From an archaeon (GTDB lineage Archaea > Nanobdellota > Nanobdellia > Woesearchaeales > GW2011-AR9), in assembly GCA_023259115.1 (NCBI GenBank), contig JAHFQW010000011.1:1-49445 (forward strand): 49,445 nt of DNA. The letters are read 5' to 3'. A program made the translations under genes and the position numbers. Shown in pieces: positions 49,030-49,445 of the stretch. The notes beneath the pieces were generated by a model, which saw nothing but the letters and a program-made list of their open reading frames with translations, ran no database searches and was not told where the DNA came from. Each line of letters opens with the position of its first letter. Within the stretch, counting starts at the first letter, position 1.

Positions 49030-49445
49030 TCACTTCACTTCTTTCGTCTTATTTTCTTTCATCTTATTTCTTTTCGTCTTATTCCAAAACCATTCAAAAT
49101 AATTCTTAAATGAATCCGCCACCTCTTGATTTACAATTTCAAACGCCAAAGACTTCTCAGTCACCGGCAGACCTATTACCGTCACATCTTTATATCCTAA
49201 AATCCACGCCGGCGTATCAATATCAATAGGCATACGTCTGGCATCACAGAGTTTGAAACTATTTCGATTTTGTAGAACCGCGGTATCAACTTTAGAATTA
49301 TAAAGCATTCGGCATTTTATCCCTAATTTTTCCCTTTTTTGATGGTCTCTACGCCAATACGCATGATAATACTCCGGTTGCGTTGCCGGCAAGCCAAAAA
49401 AGAAGTATTCCTCTCCTCTCCTGAGTTTTTCAAAACGCTTATCAT
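49030..49445 (-). CDS. TrmB-like regulator, C-terminal part (cut by window edge)
   Basis: The frame is open to the end of the window on the minus strand, so the N-terminal winged helix lies outside. The seen part (about 137 residues) has RGEEYFFFGLPATQP, GIKCRMLYNS, DVTVIGLP and ADSFKNYFEWFWNKTK, which match the C-terminal effector domain of the TrmB-like protein at 25433-26185 (compare its TELTVIGNT and ADSFKQYFNFLW). An internal TTG at 49392 is not a convincing start, as similarity continues before it. Confidence 0.78.
   Translation of the reverse strand, partial: DKRFEKLRRGEEYFFFGLPATQPEYYHAYWRRDHQKREKLGIKCRMLYNSKVDTAVLQNRNSFKLCDARRMPIDIDTPAWILGYKDVTVIGLPVTEKSLAFEIVNQEVADSFKNYFEWFWNKTKRNKMKENKTKEVK

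Noticed and set aside
1-49445. Bacterial origin of the window
   Set aside because: DnaK, GrpE, DnaJ, MetK and Fpg are bacterial-like, but S17e, P0/P1, aIF2 gamma, bulge-helix-bulge introns and TATA promoters are archaeal and spread along the whole window, so this is transfer into an archaeon, not a bacterium.
1-49445. CRISPR array, insertion sequence or integrated virus
   Set aside because: No regularly spaced direct repeats, transposase, integrase, capsid or terminase motifs were found on either strand.

Overview
The window comes from an AT-rich archaeal genome, most likely a DPANN archaeon of the Woesearchaeota/Pacearchaeota kind. The archaeal evidence is direct. There is an L1-L10(P0)-P1/L12 ribosomal operon, a eukaryote-like S17e, and the gamma subunit of aIF2. 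Regulators belong to the TrmB, double Lrp/AsnC and HTH-CBS families. Two tRNA genes are interrupted by introns with bulge-helix-bulge folds, and most transcription units start from a TATA box about 27 nt before the start codon. The lineage is inferred from the many short zinc-ribbon and membrane proteins, the pilin-like KKAQVTIF leader and the bacterial-type acquisitions (DnaK/GrpE/DnaJ, MetK, Fpg). It cannot be proved from this window alone.

Layout. 1-577: end of a FAD oxidoreductase. 609-12851: a co-directional block of five exported proteins: a large pilin-leader protein, a 2002-residue surface protein with FN3/Ig-like and Cys-rich modules, a small pilin-like protein, an SGNH-plus-lytic-transglycosylase protein, and an M15 peptidase-plus-alpha/beta-hydrolase protein. 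This looks like a peptidoglycan-attacking surface system in a cell not expected to have peptidoglycan, and it is the strongest candidate here for a little-described system. 12924-16761: PH-domain protein, Fpg glycosylase, zinc proteins, metallophosphoesterase and tRNA-Asn with two introns. 16762-22003: heat-shock block (HTH repressor divergent from grpE, a small coiled coil, dnaK, an HD protein and dnaJ) with a 17-bp palindrome at the predicted grpE start site. 22070-27839: Tat lipoprotein with caspase-like and thioredoxin domains, a PEP-mobile-domain protein, a low-molecular-weight phosphatase, TrmB, MOSC and MgtC. 27863-31796: small lipoproteins and membrane proteins with internal duplication, a decayed copy and a duplicated promoter next to a double Lrp regulator. 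31910-36625: a possibly frameshifted gene, the ribosomal-stalk operon, a COG1340-like coiled coil and HTH-CBS. 36711-44635: bacterial-type MetK, beta-helix lipoprotein, S17e, CrtC/AttH-like protein, aIF2 gamma, PHP phosphoesterase. 44642-49445: tRNA-Ile(UAU) with two introns, NAD(P)HX dehydratase, cupin, a Hanks-type kinase, an S2P-like protease and a truncated TrmB gene.

Gene starts. Two initiation modes coexist. Leaderless genes have the TATA centre about 25-30 nt before ATG. Leadered genes carry GGAGG or GGTGA ribosome-binding sites. I used this rule to move several starts (13400, 13496, 16063, 16153, 26955, 29499, 30043, 41457, 48781). No CRISPR array, insertion sequence, integrase or rRNA gene was seen.
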